Assembly (NCBI GenBank): GCA_902363665.1
Contig: CABJAW010000005.1
Coordinates: forward strand, 1 to 64,000
DNA length: 64,000 nucleotides
From: Lachnospiraceae bacterium
Lineage (GTDB): Bacteria > Bacillota > Clostridia > Lachnospirales > Lachnospiraceae
Direction of reading: 5' to 3'
Below the pieces are notes generated by a model. The model saw nothing but the letters and a program-made list of their open reading frames with translations, had not been told where the DNA came from and did no database searches. The position numbers and the translations under genes are program-made. Shown piece by piece: positions 45,003 through 53,159 of this stretch (positions within the stretch are counted from its first letter, which is position 1; each line of letters opens with the position of its first letter).

Positions 45003-45172
45003 ATGCTAGGGGCAAAAGCCTGAAACCACGATGTGCTTGCACAGGAGTGGTTTTATGGCTTAATGCCCCGCCCGATATGAGCATAAAAGTGGAGCGTAAG
45101 CTTCACGATATGCGAATACCGGGCAGGATTGTGGGAGTACGAAGTACGGAACAATCCGTAAGGCATCTTTTG
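45003..45172. ncRNA. structured multi-hairpin element, unassigned
   Basis: Three consecutive strong stems: GGGGCAAAAGCC..AAACCAC with GTGGTTTT..GGCTTAATGCCCC (45010-45069), GCCCGATATGAGCATAAAAGTG with CACGATATGCGAATACCGGGC (45070-45124), and GGATTGT with ACAATCC (45126-45157). GATGC at 45002 can pair with GCATC at 45163, closing a multi-branch junction. It lies in the 5' region of the lacI-type gene. Strand and function are unknown; it could be a ncRNA, a cis-regulator or a small mobile element. Confidence 0.5.
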
Positions 45173-45203
45173 ACCTTAATATCTTTTATATCATCATAGC
45201 ACA

Positions 45204-45267
45204 ATGCTTAAAAATGTGCAATGATAAATCAAAAATCTAAAAGAAAGTAAATGCTCAAAAATGTGCA
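45204..45267. promoter_or_regulatory. two direct-repeat operator-like sites
   Basis: ATGCTTAAAAATGTGCA at 45204-45220 and ATGCTCAAAAATGTGCA at 45251-45267 differ at one base. They lie between the divergent lacI-type and GH32 genes and share TGTGCA with the palindrome at 45433. Confidence 0.5.
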
Positions 45268-45358
45268 TAATTTAAATGCTAAATTAGTTAAAAACAATAA
45301 AAAAGACTGCTGAAAATTAGATATAAGATAGAAAATGACGAACAAAATTAGAATAAAC

Positions 45359-45387
45359 TTGAAATAATTGAGCATATATGGTATAAA
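45359..45387 (+). promoter_or_regulatory. promoter of the GH32/sugar ABC operon
   Basis: TTGAAA at 45359-45364 and TATAAA at 45382-45387, 17-bp spacer, in a very A+T rich region. Confidence 0.65.
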
Positions 45388-45432
45388 TAAAACAACAAAC
45401 GGCAATAAATGCACAGAGAAAAAGCGAGAAAA

Positions 45433-45459
45433 TGTGCATTCTTAAGAAGCGAATGCACA
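45433..45459. promoter_or_regulatory. 27-bp palindromic operator
   Basis: TGTGCATTC and GAATGCACA are perfect inverted arms around a 9-base centre. It sits 46 bases downstream of the -10 box and just upstream of the GH32 start, where a bound LacI-type repressor would block elongation. Confidence 0.6.
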
Positions 45460-45490
45460 AAAACAAAGAGAACAGGATGTAAAAGAGAAA

Positions 45491-46957
45491 ATGAAGAATA
45501 AACTATTTTTTAAACCGACAGACGCATGGGTTGGAGATCTGATTCCGTATTATGAGGATGGCGTTTATTATGGATTTTATCTTCATGACCCAAGATGCAG
45601 GAAAGATGAGTATGCAGAAGAAACTACCTGGCATCTGATCAGTACAAAAGACTTTGTGAATCTGGAGTATCACGGTGAAGCAATCGCACGTGGTGATGAT
45701 TCGAAACCGAATAAGAATGCCTATACAGGTTCGGTTATCCGGGATAGGGAGGGAAAGTACCATGCTTTCTATACCGGATTTAATGCGGATATCAAAATAG
45801 ATGGAAAATCTGTTCAGACAGTCATGCAGGCGGTAGGAGACGATCTGTTTCATCTGAAGACAGTGGAAGAATTCATATTTACTGCGGATGATGATATTTA
45901 TGAATCCTTTGACTGGCGCGACCCGTACGTATTTTATGACGAGGATGCCGGATGCTATAAGATGCTTCTTGCTGCACGTAAAAAGGGAGCAGGAGAATTG
46001 CGTGGAGGCTGTATCGCGCTTTGTACATCGCAGGATCTGTATCACTGGAAAAGAGAGAAGCCGTTTTATAATCCGCAGCGGTACGTTACAATGGAATGTC
46101 CGGAAATATTTCAGATGGGAGACTGGTATTATCTTGGGTTTTCAACCTTCAGTGACCGTTTCTGCACGCATTACCGCAAAAGTCGTTCTTTAAACGGACC
46201 ATGGATTATTCCGGAAGATGACGTATATGACAGCAGAGCAAACTATGCGATCAAGACGGCAGGAGATGGAACACAGCGGTATGCATTTGGATGGATCGCC
46301 AGCAAAAAAGGAGATACAGATAACGGACCGTGGGAGTGGGGCGGAACGATGGATTTCCATCGGATTCGTCAGGATGCGGAGACAGGAGATCTTTTTGTGG
46401 AGCCAACGGAAGCAGAGGCAGCATATTGCAGCCGGAAAGCAGAATTGACCGGTGAAACGGTTTTTGCGGGAAATGTGACGACAGAGAAAGAGAAAGCCGT
46501 GCTGAAAACAGATCAGTCAGAACTTGCGGCATTGCTGTATGATCTTCCGAAGACAAGTGGTGCATTTGCAGTCAGGGCTGAGCTGGAGTATAGTTCAGAA
46601 CAGGAATTTGGAATTGCTTTGCATACAGATGAAGGTATGGAGCAGGGATATTTCCTGAGAATTCGTCCGTCACAGCATCTGATGGCATGGGATATGTGGC
46701 CAAGAAAAGAGCAGGGGATGTATCAGTGGCAGATTGACGGAGATATTCCTTATCAAATCGAGACATCAAGATACATTCCGAAAGCAGAAAAATATGAGCT
46801 TCTTTTGATAAAGGAAGGAGATATCTGCGTAGTGTATCTGAACGGAAAAACGGCATTGAGCACAAGATTGTATGATCACAAAGGCGGAAAGGCCGGAATT
46901 TATATCACGCAGGATGAGATAAAGATACGGAAGCTGGAGTTTCTGACAGCAGAATAA
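45491..46957 (+). CDS. GH32-type beta-fructosidase-like enzyme
   Basis: 488 residues with the five-bladed propeller and C-terminal sandwich of clan GH-J. The presumed nucleophile is D16 in WVGDLIPYY (usual WMNDPNG), the stabiliser D144 in WRDPYVF, and the acid/base E202 in MECPEIF. The first motif departs from classical sucrose hydrolases, so the substrate may be a different fructan or fructosyl unit. There is no signal peptide, so it acts on sugar brought in by the ABC importer downstream. The ribosome site is weak. Confidence 0.8.
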   Translation: MKNKLFFKPTDAWVGDLIPYYEDGVYYGFYLHDPRCRKDEYAEETTWHLISTKDFVNLEYHGEAIARGDDSKPNKNAYTGSVIRDREGKYHAFYTGFNADIKIDGKSVQTVMQAVGDDLFHLKTVEEFIFTADDDIYESFDWRDPYVFYDEDAGCYKMLLAARKKGAGELRGGCIALCTSQDLYHWKREKPFYNPQRYVTMECPEIFQMGDWYYLGFSTFSDRFCTHYRKSRSLNGPWIIPEDDVYDSRANYAIKTAGDGTQRYAFGWIASKKGDTDNGPWEWGGTMDFHRIRQDAETGDLFVEPTEAEAAYCSRKAELTGETVFAGNVTTEKEKAVLKTDQSELAALLYDLPKTSGAFAVRAELEYSSEQEFGIALHTDEGMEQGYFLRIRPSQHLMAWDMWPRKEQGMYQWQIDGDIPYQIETSRYIPKAEKYELLLIKEGDICVVYLNGKTALSTRLYDHKGGKAGIYITQDEIKIRKLEFLTAE

Positions 46958-47033
46958 AAAAGAACATAAAAACGCAGTGATCGGATCGTGTGTTTCGTAG
47001 CTGCAGCAAAATAAAAGGAAAAGGAGCAGAAGA

Positions 47034-48317
47034 ATGAAAAAGAAAGTATTGGTATCTATGGCAGTGCTCAGCGCAGTGTGCGCAATGGGAGCGGGAAGTA
47101 TGGTTTCAATGGCAGATGAAGATGTAACGAAGGTAACCTGGTTTGCATCAAGACCGGTGGATGGACCGATTGATAAGACGATCCGTCAGCTTGCAAAGGA
47201 TTACAGTGAGTCACATGATGGTACATGGGAGCTGGAGGTTGTAACAGAAGCAGACCGTCCGTCCTATCTGGAAAAACTGAAAACGTTGATCGCAGGTGGA
47301 AATATGCCTGATATCATTGATATCGATGCAACACCGTATTGTCAGGAGCTGGTAGATGCGGGATATCTGGTTGACATGAATGCATGGCTGAAGGACAATA
47401 ACATTTATGACAGCTTCCTTCCGATTTCTCTGGCATATCAGGAATTTACAGATGGAGATCTGTATACACTGCCGATGGAACTGAATGCAGAGATGATCTG
47501 GTACAACAAAGAAATTTTTGAAAAATGCGGAATTACAAAGACACCTTCCAGTTTAAACGAATGGCTGGATGATTGTGAGATTATTAAGAATGCAGGATAT
47601 ACACCGATTTCTGTAGATGGAATCGACCGCTGGCCGGTACTTCGTTACCTGGCGATGGCACCGTATGCGGAAACAGGAAATGATTATGCAATTAAGCTTG
47701 CAAACGGTGAGGTTTCCATGGGAGATGAGACCGGTTTAAAGGGACTTGATTTTTACACAAAGATCGGCCAGTATTTCCAGGAGGGCTTTGCCACAACGGA
47801 TTACGCAGCTGCACAGTCCATGTTCATCAATGGTGAAAGCGCAATGTACTATATTGGTACATGGGAATTTGCGGCCATGAATGATTTGTATAATGAAGGA
47901 AAGATTGATTATTTCTTCATGCCGAAATCAATTGACGGCGAAGGCGATGGAAAGCCATATTGTGTCAACTCCGGTATCGGAATGGCGTTTAACAGTGAAA
48001 CATTTGATGAGAAGAGTGCAGACTTTATTAAGTATGTGATCGAGAATTATGGTGCAATGTATGCTTCTTACGATCAGCTCACTCCGATTAAGTGCGAGCT
48101 TCCGAAGGATCATGAGTATTCTGATCTGTATCTGCGTGTAACGGATGAAGTATCTGATCTTGGAACCGATTTCATGAAGCCGTGGGACTGCTATTTTGAT
48201 GCAAATACCTGTACGGTTGTAGAAGACAATATGCTTCTTCTGCCGACTGGCGATATGTCACAGGAGGACTTTATTGAACTGGTAGATGATTCTATTAATG
48301 AATATGTCAATGAATAA
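47034..48317 (+). CDS. sugar ABC transporter substrate-binding protein
   Basis: 427 residues, SBP_bac_1-type (DIIDIDATPYCQELVDAGYLVDMNAWL; NGESAMYYIGTWEFAAMN). A signal peptide is present, with cleavage near SMAD. A cysteine (SAVCAMG) is in the h-region but is a poor lipobox. It is the sugar receptor for the two permeases downstream. The ATPase (MsmX/UgpC-like) is not encoded here, as is common for this importer class. AAGGAG precedes the ATG. Confidence 0.92.
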   Translation: MKKKVLVSMAVLSAVCAMGAGSMVSMADEDVTKVTWFASRPVDGPIDKTIRQLAKDYSESHDGTWELEVVTEADRPSYLEKLKTLIAGGNMPDIIDIDATPYCQELVDAGYLVDMNAWLKDNNIYDSFLPISLAYQEFTDGDLYTLPMELNAEMIWYNKEIFEKCGITKTPSSLNEWLDDCEIIKNAGYTPISVDGIDRWPVLRYLAMAPYAETGNDYAIKLANGEVSMGDETGLKGLDFYTKIGQYFQEGFATTDYAAAQSMFINGESAMYYIGTWEFAAMNDLYNEGKIDYFFMPKSIDGEGDGKPYCVNSGIGMAFNSETFDEKSADFIKYVIENYGAMYASYDQLTPIKCELPKDHEYSDLYLRVTDEVSDLGTDFMKPWDCYFDANTCTVVEDNMLLLPTGDMSQEDFIELVDDSINEYVNE

Positions 48318-48393
48318 TTGCAAAAAGCATTGATTCTCGTGCAATGAACCGGAGGCCATGCTTGTATAGAGGATCTGGTGACAGCAGTGAAGG

Positions 48394-48432
48394 TCAAATA
48401 CTCCGTTGCCTGCAGCGGGGTATTTGATTTAA
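48394..48432 (+). terminator. intercistronic hairpin between binding protein and permeases
   Basis: TCAAATACTCCG pairs with CGGGGTATTTGA followed by TTTAAT. Such hairpins often stabilise the binding-protein mRNA and attenuate read-through, giving more receptor than permease. Confidence 0.7.
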
Positions 48433-48505
48433 TCGAATACGGCGGGAACGGATATTTGACTGAAAAATTATGACGGAGTTTCCCTATTTGACAGGAGCGG
48501 AGTGT

Positions 48506-49411
48506 ATGAACGGTGTATTAAAGGATAAAAAAGCGTTTGCGGTATTTCTTTTGCCAGGTCTTTTGTTTTATTTGTTTTCTGTATTTTATCCGATTGTGGA
48601 TTCGATTCGGTTAAGTACAATGAAATGGAATGGAATCGGAGCACCTGAATTTATCGGTCTTGGAAATTACACAAAGCTGTTTGGAGATAAGGTGTTTTAT
48701 CAGGCATTTCTAAACAATCTGATTTATCTGGTAATCGTCGTTCTGATGCAGCTTACGATAGGCTTTGTATTTGCAGTCCTTCTGACTTATATGAAAAAAG
48801 GAGTATCTCTTGTAAAGACTCTTTATTATGTCCCGTGCATTATCACCACGGTGGCAGTGACACAGCTGTTCCGAAATATTTATTCTACACAGCCGCAGGG
48901 ATTGTTAAATGGGGTGCTGGAAGCTGTTGGGCTTGGAAGTCTGGCTACTTCCTGGCTGAGCAACATAAAAACGGCATTGGCCTGTGTCTCTATTCCGGAG
49001 GGATGGCGTTATACCGGAATGTACATGGTGATTTTTTATGCGGCATTGATCTCACTTGATCCGGAGGTTTGCGAAGCTGCGAAGGTAGATGGTGCAAATG
49101 AATGGCAGACGCTGATTCGAATCAAAATCCCGATGATCAAACCGATCCTGCTGCTGACGCTGACTATGGTTATGACAGGTGCGCTTAGAGGCTTTGATAT
49201 TCCATATATTCTGACAAATGGCGGACCTGGAAACGTCACAGAGCTTCTGTCCACATATATGTATAAAAAGGCATTTGGAGCAAATAAATTCGGATATGGA
49301 AGTGCAGTGGCTGTCTTTATCATTATTGAAAGTATTCTTGTTGTGGCAATTTTGCAGATGCTGTTTCGGGAACGAGATGCACAGCCGGAAAAGAGGAGGA
49401 GCAGAAGATGA
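48506..49411 (+). CDS. sugar ABC transporter permease (MalF/UgpA-like)
   Basis: 301 residues with six membrane segments and the EAA motif EVCEAAKVDGANEWQTLIRIKIP. The ATG at 48506 is preferred because GGAGCGGAG lies upstream; the ATG at 48470 has no ribosome site. It overlaps the next gene by 4 bases. Confidence 0.93.
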   Translation: MNGVLKDKKAFAVFLLPGLLFYLFSVFYPIVDSIRLSTMKWNGIGAPEFIGLGNYTKLFGDKVFYQAFLNNLIYLVIVVLMQLTIGFVFAVLLTYMKKGVSLVKTLYYVPCIITTVAVTQLFRNIYSTQPQGLLNGVLEAVGLGSLATSWLSNIKTALACVSIPEGWRYTGMYMVIFYAALISLDPEVCEAAKVDGANEWQTLIRIKIPMIKPILLLTLTMVMTGALRGFDIPYILTNGGPGNVTELLSTYMYKKAFGANKFGYGSAVAVFIIIESILVVAILQMLFRERDAQPEKRRSRR

Positions 49412-50235
49412 AAAAGAAGGTTCTGAAAATCATTTTCGTTGCAGTGATTCTGCTTTTTCTGGTTATTCAGCTTTATCCGGTTGTATGGCTGTTTATGGCC
49501 AGTCTCAAATCCTCGGCAGAGCTTGGCTCCCAGCCGTTTGCATTGCCGAAAGCCCTGGTATTTTCCAATTATGCAGAAATTTTTAAAGACGGAAAAATTT
49601 TGCGCTATATGTGGAACAGTGTAAAGGTAACGGCAGGTTCGATCATTTTGATCGTGGCGCTTTCAAGTACGACCGGTTATGCACTTGCAAAATTTCAATT
49701 TGCGGTTAATAAGAAAATTTATGCATTTTTTACGTTTGGAATTATGATACCGGTACAGATCACATTGATTCCATTATTCTGTTTTTACAGTAAAGTCGGA
49801 ATTCTGAATACAACAGCGTCGCTTATATTACCGCAGGTTGGATTTGCGCTTCCGCTTTCGATTATGTTGTTTGTCAGCTTCTACTCTTTCTTGCCGAATG
49901 AAATTATTGAAGCAGGAATTGTGGACGGCTGCAGCCCATACCGTATCTTTTTCTCAATTGTATTGCCACTGGCAAAAAATACGGTGATTACGATCTCATC
50001 CATGTATACGATTTTGATCTGGAATGATTTTATTTTTGCAAATACCTTTATCAGTGATAATAATGCAAAGACGATTGCTGTAGGATTAAAGGATTATATC
50101 GGAGCCTTTGGAAATGTAGACTGGGGCAGGACGTATGCTGCGATCGCGGTTTCTATTATTCCTCCGATTCTTGTGTATTTCTGTTTGAACAAATACGTGA
50201 CAGCAGGTATGACTATGGGAGCAACGAAGGGTTGA
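49408..50235 (+). CDS. sugar ABC transporter permease (MalG/UgpE-like)
   Basis: 275 residues, six membrane segments, EAA loop NEIIEAGIVDGCSPYRIFFSIVLP. It is the partner of the preceding permease, with which it overlaps at ATGA. The next sequence is a glycosidase remnant. Confidence 0.93.
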   Translation: MKKKVLKIIFVAVILLFLVIQLYPVVWLFMASLKSSAELGSQPFALPKALVFSNYAEIFKDGKILRYMWNSVKVTAGSIILIVALSSTTGYALAKFQFAVNKKIYAFFTFGIMIPVQITLIPLFCFYSKVGILNTTASLILPQVGFALPLSIMLFVSFYSFLPNEIIEAGIVDGCSPYRIFFSIVLPLAKNTVITISSMYTILIWNDFIFANTFISDNNAKTIAVGLKDYIGAFGNVDWGRTYAAIAVSIIPPILVYFCLNKYVTAGMTMGATKG

Positions 50236-50344
50236 TCAGACAGAGAAGATCATAGCAGATGAAAAACGGCAGAGAAAATCGGATCCTGCCAGACTGCTGT
50301 TTACGGAACTTGTCAGATATACGCTCAGCACAGCAAAAAATTAC

Positions 50345-50654
50345 AGAAGATCCGTATAGTATGAAGAAGTCGGCGAAAGGCCGGCTTTTTCGCATTACCA
50401 AGAAAAAAGTTTTAATAAACGGAAGAGAGGGCACACAGGGACGGGAGCAGTTTGTGCTTGATCTTTCAAGAAAAGAAGTGGTGGACGGCATCTATGAGCA
50501 GATTTCTGCGGTGATTCGTTCTGCCGATATTTCTTACGTGAAATGGGATATGAACCGTCAGCTGACGGATGTTGGAAACACGGTGCTCGCGCCGGAACGT
50601 CAGGGCGATATCTGCCATCGTTCCGTGAAAATGGCGTTTATGACTGCTGGATGA
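50345..50654 (+). pseudogene. remnant of a GH36 alpha-galactosidase
   Basis: About 100 codons match the catalytic centre of GH36: REQFVLDLSRKEVVDGIYEQ, then the nucleophile motif YVKWDMNRQLTDV and PERQGDICHR. The N-terminal sandwich domain and everything past the nucleophile are gone; the full enzyme is about 730 residues. It was probably the last gene of the oligosaccharide operon and points to a former alpha-galactoside (raffinose-type) diet. 50655-50730 has no gene. Confidence 0.8.
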
Positions 50655-50734
50655 GCACGTAGAGCTTCCATATCCGCCCTGCGGCGGCTGTGGATAAACG
50701 GGAATAGAATTAACATAAATTTTCTGTGCTGATT

Positions 50735-50789
50735 GTATCAAAATGAGTTCAACGATTACATTTTGATACCCTGTATTGCATTTTGATAC
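50735..50789. promoter_or_regulatory. three copies of an 11-bp motif (GTATCAAAATG)
   Basis: GTATCAAAATG occurs at 50735-50745 and in inverse (CATTTTGATAC) at 50759-50769 and 50779-50789. The latter two are 20 bp apart, two DNA turns. The cluster lies downstream of the minus-strand XRE gene and looks like a protein-binding array. Confidence 0.5.
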
Positions 50790-50880
50790 AAAAATTGTTT
50801 TAGCGTTTCGGACTTTCCGGTATTGTAATAGTCGAGTAATAATGAATTAAATTCCTCCATAATCATGCAAATATAGAGGT

Positions 50881-51135
50881 CTATTCTGCATCTTCCTGAT
50901 CATCAAAAGAATACGCATTCAGTTCCGGAAAATCAAGAAATTCGCTTAATGTCATCCCAAATACATTTGCAATTTTATGGAGTGTGCGGACCTTCGGGTT
51001 TTTGCTGGTACCGCGGATAATATTATCGACGGTTGATTGCTTGAGACCGGCGAGAAAGGCCAGTTTGTTGATTGTAATGCCGCGATTTTGGCACAACTGC
51101 CGGATGCGCAGTGCATAAAGTTCAGAGTATGTCAT
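50881..51135 (-). CDS. small XRE-family regulator
   Basis: 84 residues, essentially one Cro/C1 helix-turn-helix (ALRIRQLCQNRGITINKLAF, LKQSTVDNIIRGTSKNPKV). Single-domain proteins of this type act as repressors or as antitoxin-like factors. It lies upstream of nothing on its own strand within 200 bases. Targets may be the 11-bp motif cluster next to its 3' end. Confidence 0.85.
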   Translation of the reverse strand: MTYSELYALRIRQLCQNRGITINKLAFLAGLKQSTVDNIIRGTSKNPKVRTLHKIANVFGMTLSEFLDFPELNAYSFDDQEDAE

Positions 51136-51271
51136 GTTATCACCTGTAAAAATACCTTTGTAAAGTTAGGGTCATCATAACAGGGGATGGAAGCAAACTT
51201 ACCTTTGCATAGTTGACGTTAAAAGATAGCTATGAATCGGCTGATAAAAAGCTGGAAAAGTGTGAGGGTAC

Positions 51272-51775
51272 TTATTTTTGACTATTCTCAAACATGGCAA
51301 TAAGTTCAGCACTGCTTTCTTTCATGCCACGCCGAAGCCATTCTATAATCCAACCATATATCAGGTAAGAAAAAGCAGACATAACATAAGCAATCGGAGC
51401 CGGCATTTCATCAGATAATGCTCTTTGATCTATAATGGAGTCCTGTATGATCTGAGTATGACCGGCATTGTAAACTGTCATATAAAAATCACGGTTAGAT
51501 TTGTAAAAATCAAGAGTTCTAATAAGTTTAAGCCGGTAATCAGTTGGGTCATCATTTTTTCGAATATTGTTAAGTTCATTATTAAGACGTTCTGCCTCCT
51601 GACGCAGGACGTCTTCTTTTGTTTGATAATTACGGTAGAAGGAGGCACGGCCCACTTCTGCTTTTGCTGTTAAATTGCTGATTGTAATGGAATCAAAATT
51701 GTCAATTCGCATCATTTCAAGTAATGCTTTAAGAATCTGGCTGCGTACATAAGAGTTTTTTTCCTGATTATTCAT
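51272..51775 (-). CDS. TetR/AcrR-family regulator
   Basis: 167 residues. An N-terminal TetR domain (about 10-57: ILKALLEMMRIDNFDSITIS, then AEVGRASFYRNYQTKEDV) and a ligand domain with a C-terminal hydrophobic helix (IAYVMSAFSYLIYGWIIEWL) as in the AcrR_C_8/DhaS-like group. It is divergent from the micropeptide-hydrolase operon and is the obvious candidate regulator. Confidence 0.9.
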   Translation of the reverse strand: MNNQEKNSYVRSQILKALLEMMRIDNFDSITISNLTAKAEVGRASFYRNYQTKEDVLRQEAERLNNELNNIRKNDDPTDYRLKLIRTLDFYKSNRDFYMTVYNAGHTQIIQDSIIDQRALSDEMPAPIAYVMSAFSYLIYGWIIEWLRRGMKESSAELIAMFENSQK

Positions 51776-51776
51776 G

Positions 51777-51848
51777 ATGATACATTCTCCTGTTCATTGT
51801 CTCATTTTTGGTGAGAACTTGACTTATCCATGAATGGGATGATACATT
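51777..51848. promoter_or_regulatory. divergent control region with a 10-bp direct repeat
   Basis: ATGATACATT occurs at 51777-51786 (beside the TetR start codon) and at 51839-51848, each followed closely by TGTCTC. TTGACT at 51819-51824 is a possible -35 for the rightward operon; the -10 is poor, and TTGTCT (51847) with TATAGA (51870) is an alternative. The repeats are candidate TetR-type operator sites. Confidence 0.45.
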
Positions 51849-51899
51849 TGTCTCGACAGAAAGTCAATGCTATAGATAAAATTCATGAGGAGGAGTTAT

Positions 51900-52034
51900 A
51901 TGAAAGTGAAGGATAAGAGACTTGTTGTGACAGGAATAATCGCAGCTGCTGGATTTATTTTTGGAAGACTGGCAGTGCGGGGAATATTGAATCTGCTTTT
52001 AGGCGGGACGATGTTTGGTGGGAATATTTTATGA
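51900..52034 (+). CDS. 44-residue membrane peptide
   Basis: The ATG follows GAGGAGGAG, an excellent ribosome site. The peptide has a basic start (MKVKDKR), one hydrophobic helix (LVVTGIIAAAGFIFG), an arginine pair and a second hydrophobic, glycine-rich tail (ILNLLLGGTMFGGNIL). Its stop overlaps the start of the next gene (ATGA), so the two are translationally coupled. No family recognised. Confidence 0.65.
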   Translation: MKVKDKRLVVTGIIAAAGFIFGRLAVRGILNLLLGGTMFGGNIL

Positions 52035-52999
52035 AAAAGGAAAGAAAAGACAGAATTATGACGATACGGTTTGGAATACTGATTTTTGTTTTTTCATTCC
52101 TGCTTGGCATTGCATCCAAACTATTTATCAAGCCGGCCTGGTCTAAGAATTACAGTGTTAAGTGGGATGACAGCATAGGCACAATGATTTCTGACATTGC
52201 GTATGGAGCAGGTGAGAAAAACACGTTTGATCTGTATTTGCCCCAAAATAATACAAGAGAAAATTATGGACTTGTTGTATATTTGCATGCCGGAGGTTTT
52301 ACAAGTGGGGATAAAGCGGATGATGCCGAAACTCTTGAGTGGTTATGCAGCAAAGGATATGTGGCTGCAGGAATAAATTATACTTTGTTCAGTGAGGAAC
52401 ATCCTGACGCAAATGTGTATACACAGTCTTTGGAAATAAAGGAAGCAATTCCCTTTGTGGTAGAAGCTGCAAAGCAGGCAGGTTATAATATTGACAAGAT
52501 GGCAGTTGCCGGAGGCAGTGCAGGTCATACGCTTGCTATGATTTATGCATATCGTGATGGAAAAGAAGCACCGGTACCAGTAGTATTTACATATGGAGGT
52601 GTTGGCCCTTCCAGTTTTTATCAGGAAGATTGGGGTATCTTCGGGCTGAATCAGGATGATGAAGCCTGTGCAGTAATGTTTTCTGTGATGTCTGGCAATA
52701 AAATCAGTCCGGAAGAAATAAGAAGTGGCGAGTATCTTAAAAAGGTTAAACCGATAGCCGCTTCAGAATGGATTTCCAATAATCCGGTACCAACAGTAGT
52801 TGCTTATGGTAAACATGACAAAATGCAGCCGTTTGCAGCTTCCATAAAATTTGAGACAGCTTTAAAAGAAAATAGTGTAGATTATAAATACTATGTACTT
52901 CCTCATTCCGGACATGGACTTCAGAATGATAATAAGATCAGCAGACAATGGATGGAGTCGATAGAAGAATATCTGGAGAAGTATATGCCAGTTAAATAA
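52031..52999 (+). CDS. membrane-anchored alpha/beta hydrolase
   Basis: 322 residues. A hydrophobic segment at about 12-31 (FGILIFVFSFLLGIA) is a signal anchor. The alpha/beta-hydrolase domain has an HGG-like oxyanion element (YLHAGGF), the nucleophile serine in AGGSAGHTLA, an aspartate candidate in YGKHDKMQP and histidine in LPHSGHGLQ. The layout is that of the hormone-sensitive-lipase/BD-FAE esterases. Substrate unknown. The start overlaps the micropeptide stop. Confidence 0.85.
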   Translation: MKKERKDRIMTIRFGILIFVFSFLLGIASKLFIKPAWSKNYSVKWDDSIGTMISDIAYGAGEKNTFDLYLPQNNTRENYGLVVYLHAGGFTSGDKADDAETLEWLCSKGYVAAGINYTLFSEEHPDANVYTQSLEIKEAIPFVVEAAKQAGYNIDKMAVAGGSAGHTLAMIYAYRDGKEAPVPVVFTYGGVGPSSFYQEDWGIFGLNQDDEACAVMFSVMSGNKISPEEIRSGEYLKKVKPIAASEWISNNPVPTVVAYGKHDKMQPFAASIKFETALKENSVDYKYYVLPHSGHGLQNDNKISRQWMESIEEYLEKYMPVK

Positions 53000-53009
53000 G
53001 GTGAAAAGC

Positions 53010-53150
53010 ATGAAAGTAAAACAAATATCTCAATGGTTACAAAAAAATAGTAAAATAAAATATCTGATTCGATTACTGGTTATTGCTGCAGCTGCATGGG
53101 TATTGGGGCAGTTCATATCACCGGCACTTATGAAAGCAGTCTTTCTGTAG
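53010..53150 (+). CDS. 46-residue membrane peptide
   Basis: ATG at 53010 after AAGGTG, 10 bases past the hydrolase stop. A basic, amphipathic start (MKVKQISQWLQKNSKIKY) precedes one long hydrophobic helix (LIRLLVIAAAAWVLGQFI). It resembles the 44-residue peptide in plan: MKVK start, one helix, short tail. Its stop lies in the AGGAGG that serves the next gene, so translation is coupled. Unknown function. Confidence 0.6.
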   Translation: MKVKQISQWLQKNSKIKYLIRLLVIAAAAWVLGQFISPALMKAVFL

Positions 53151-53159
53151 GAGGCGTGA

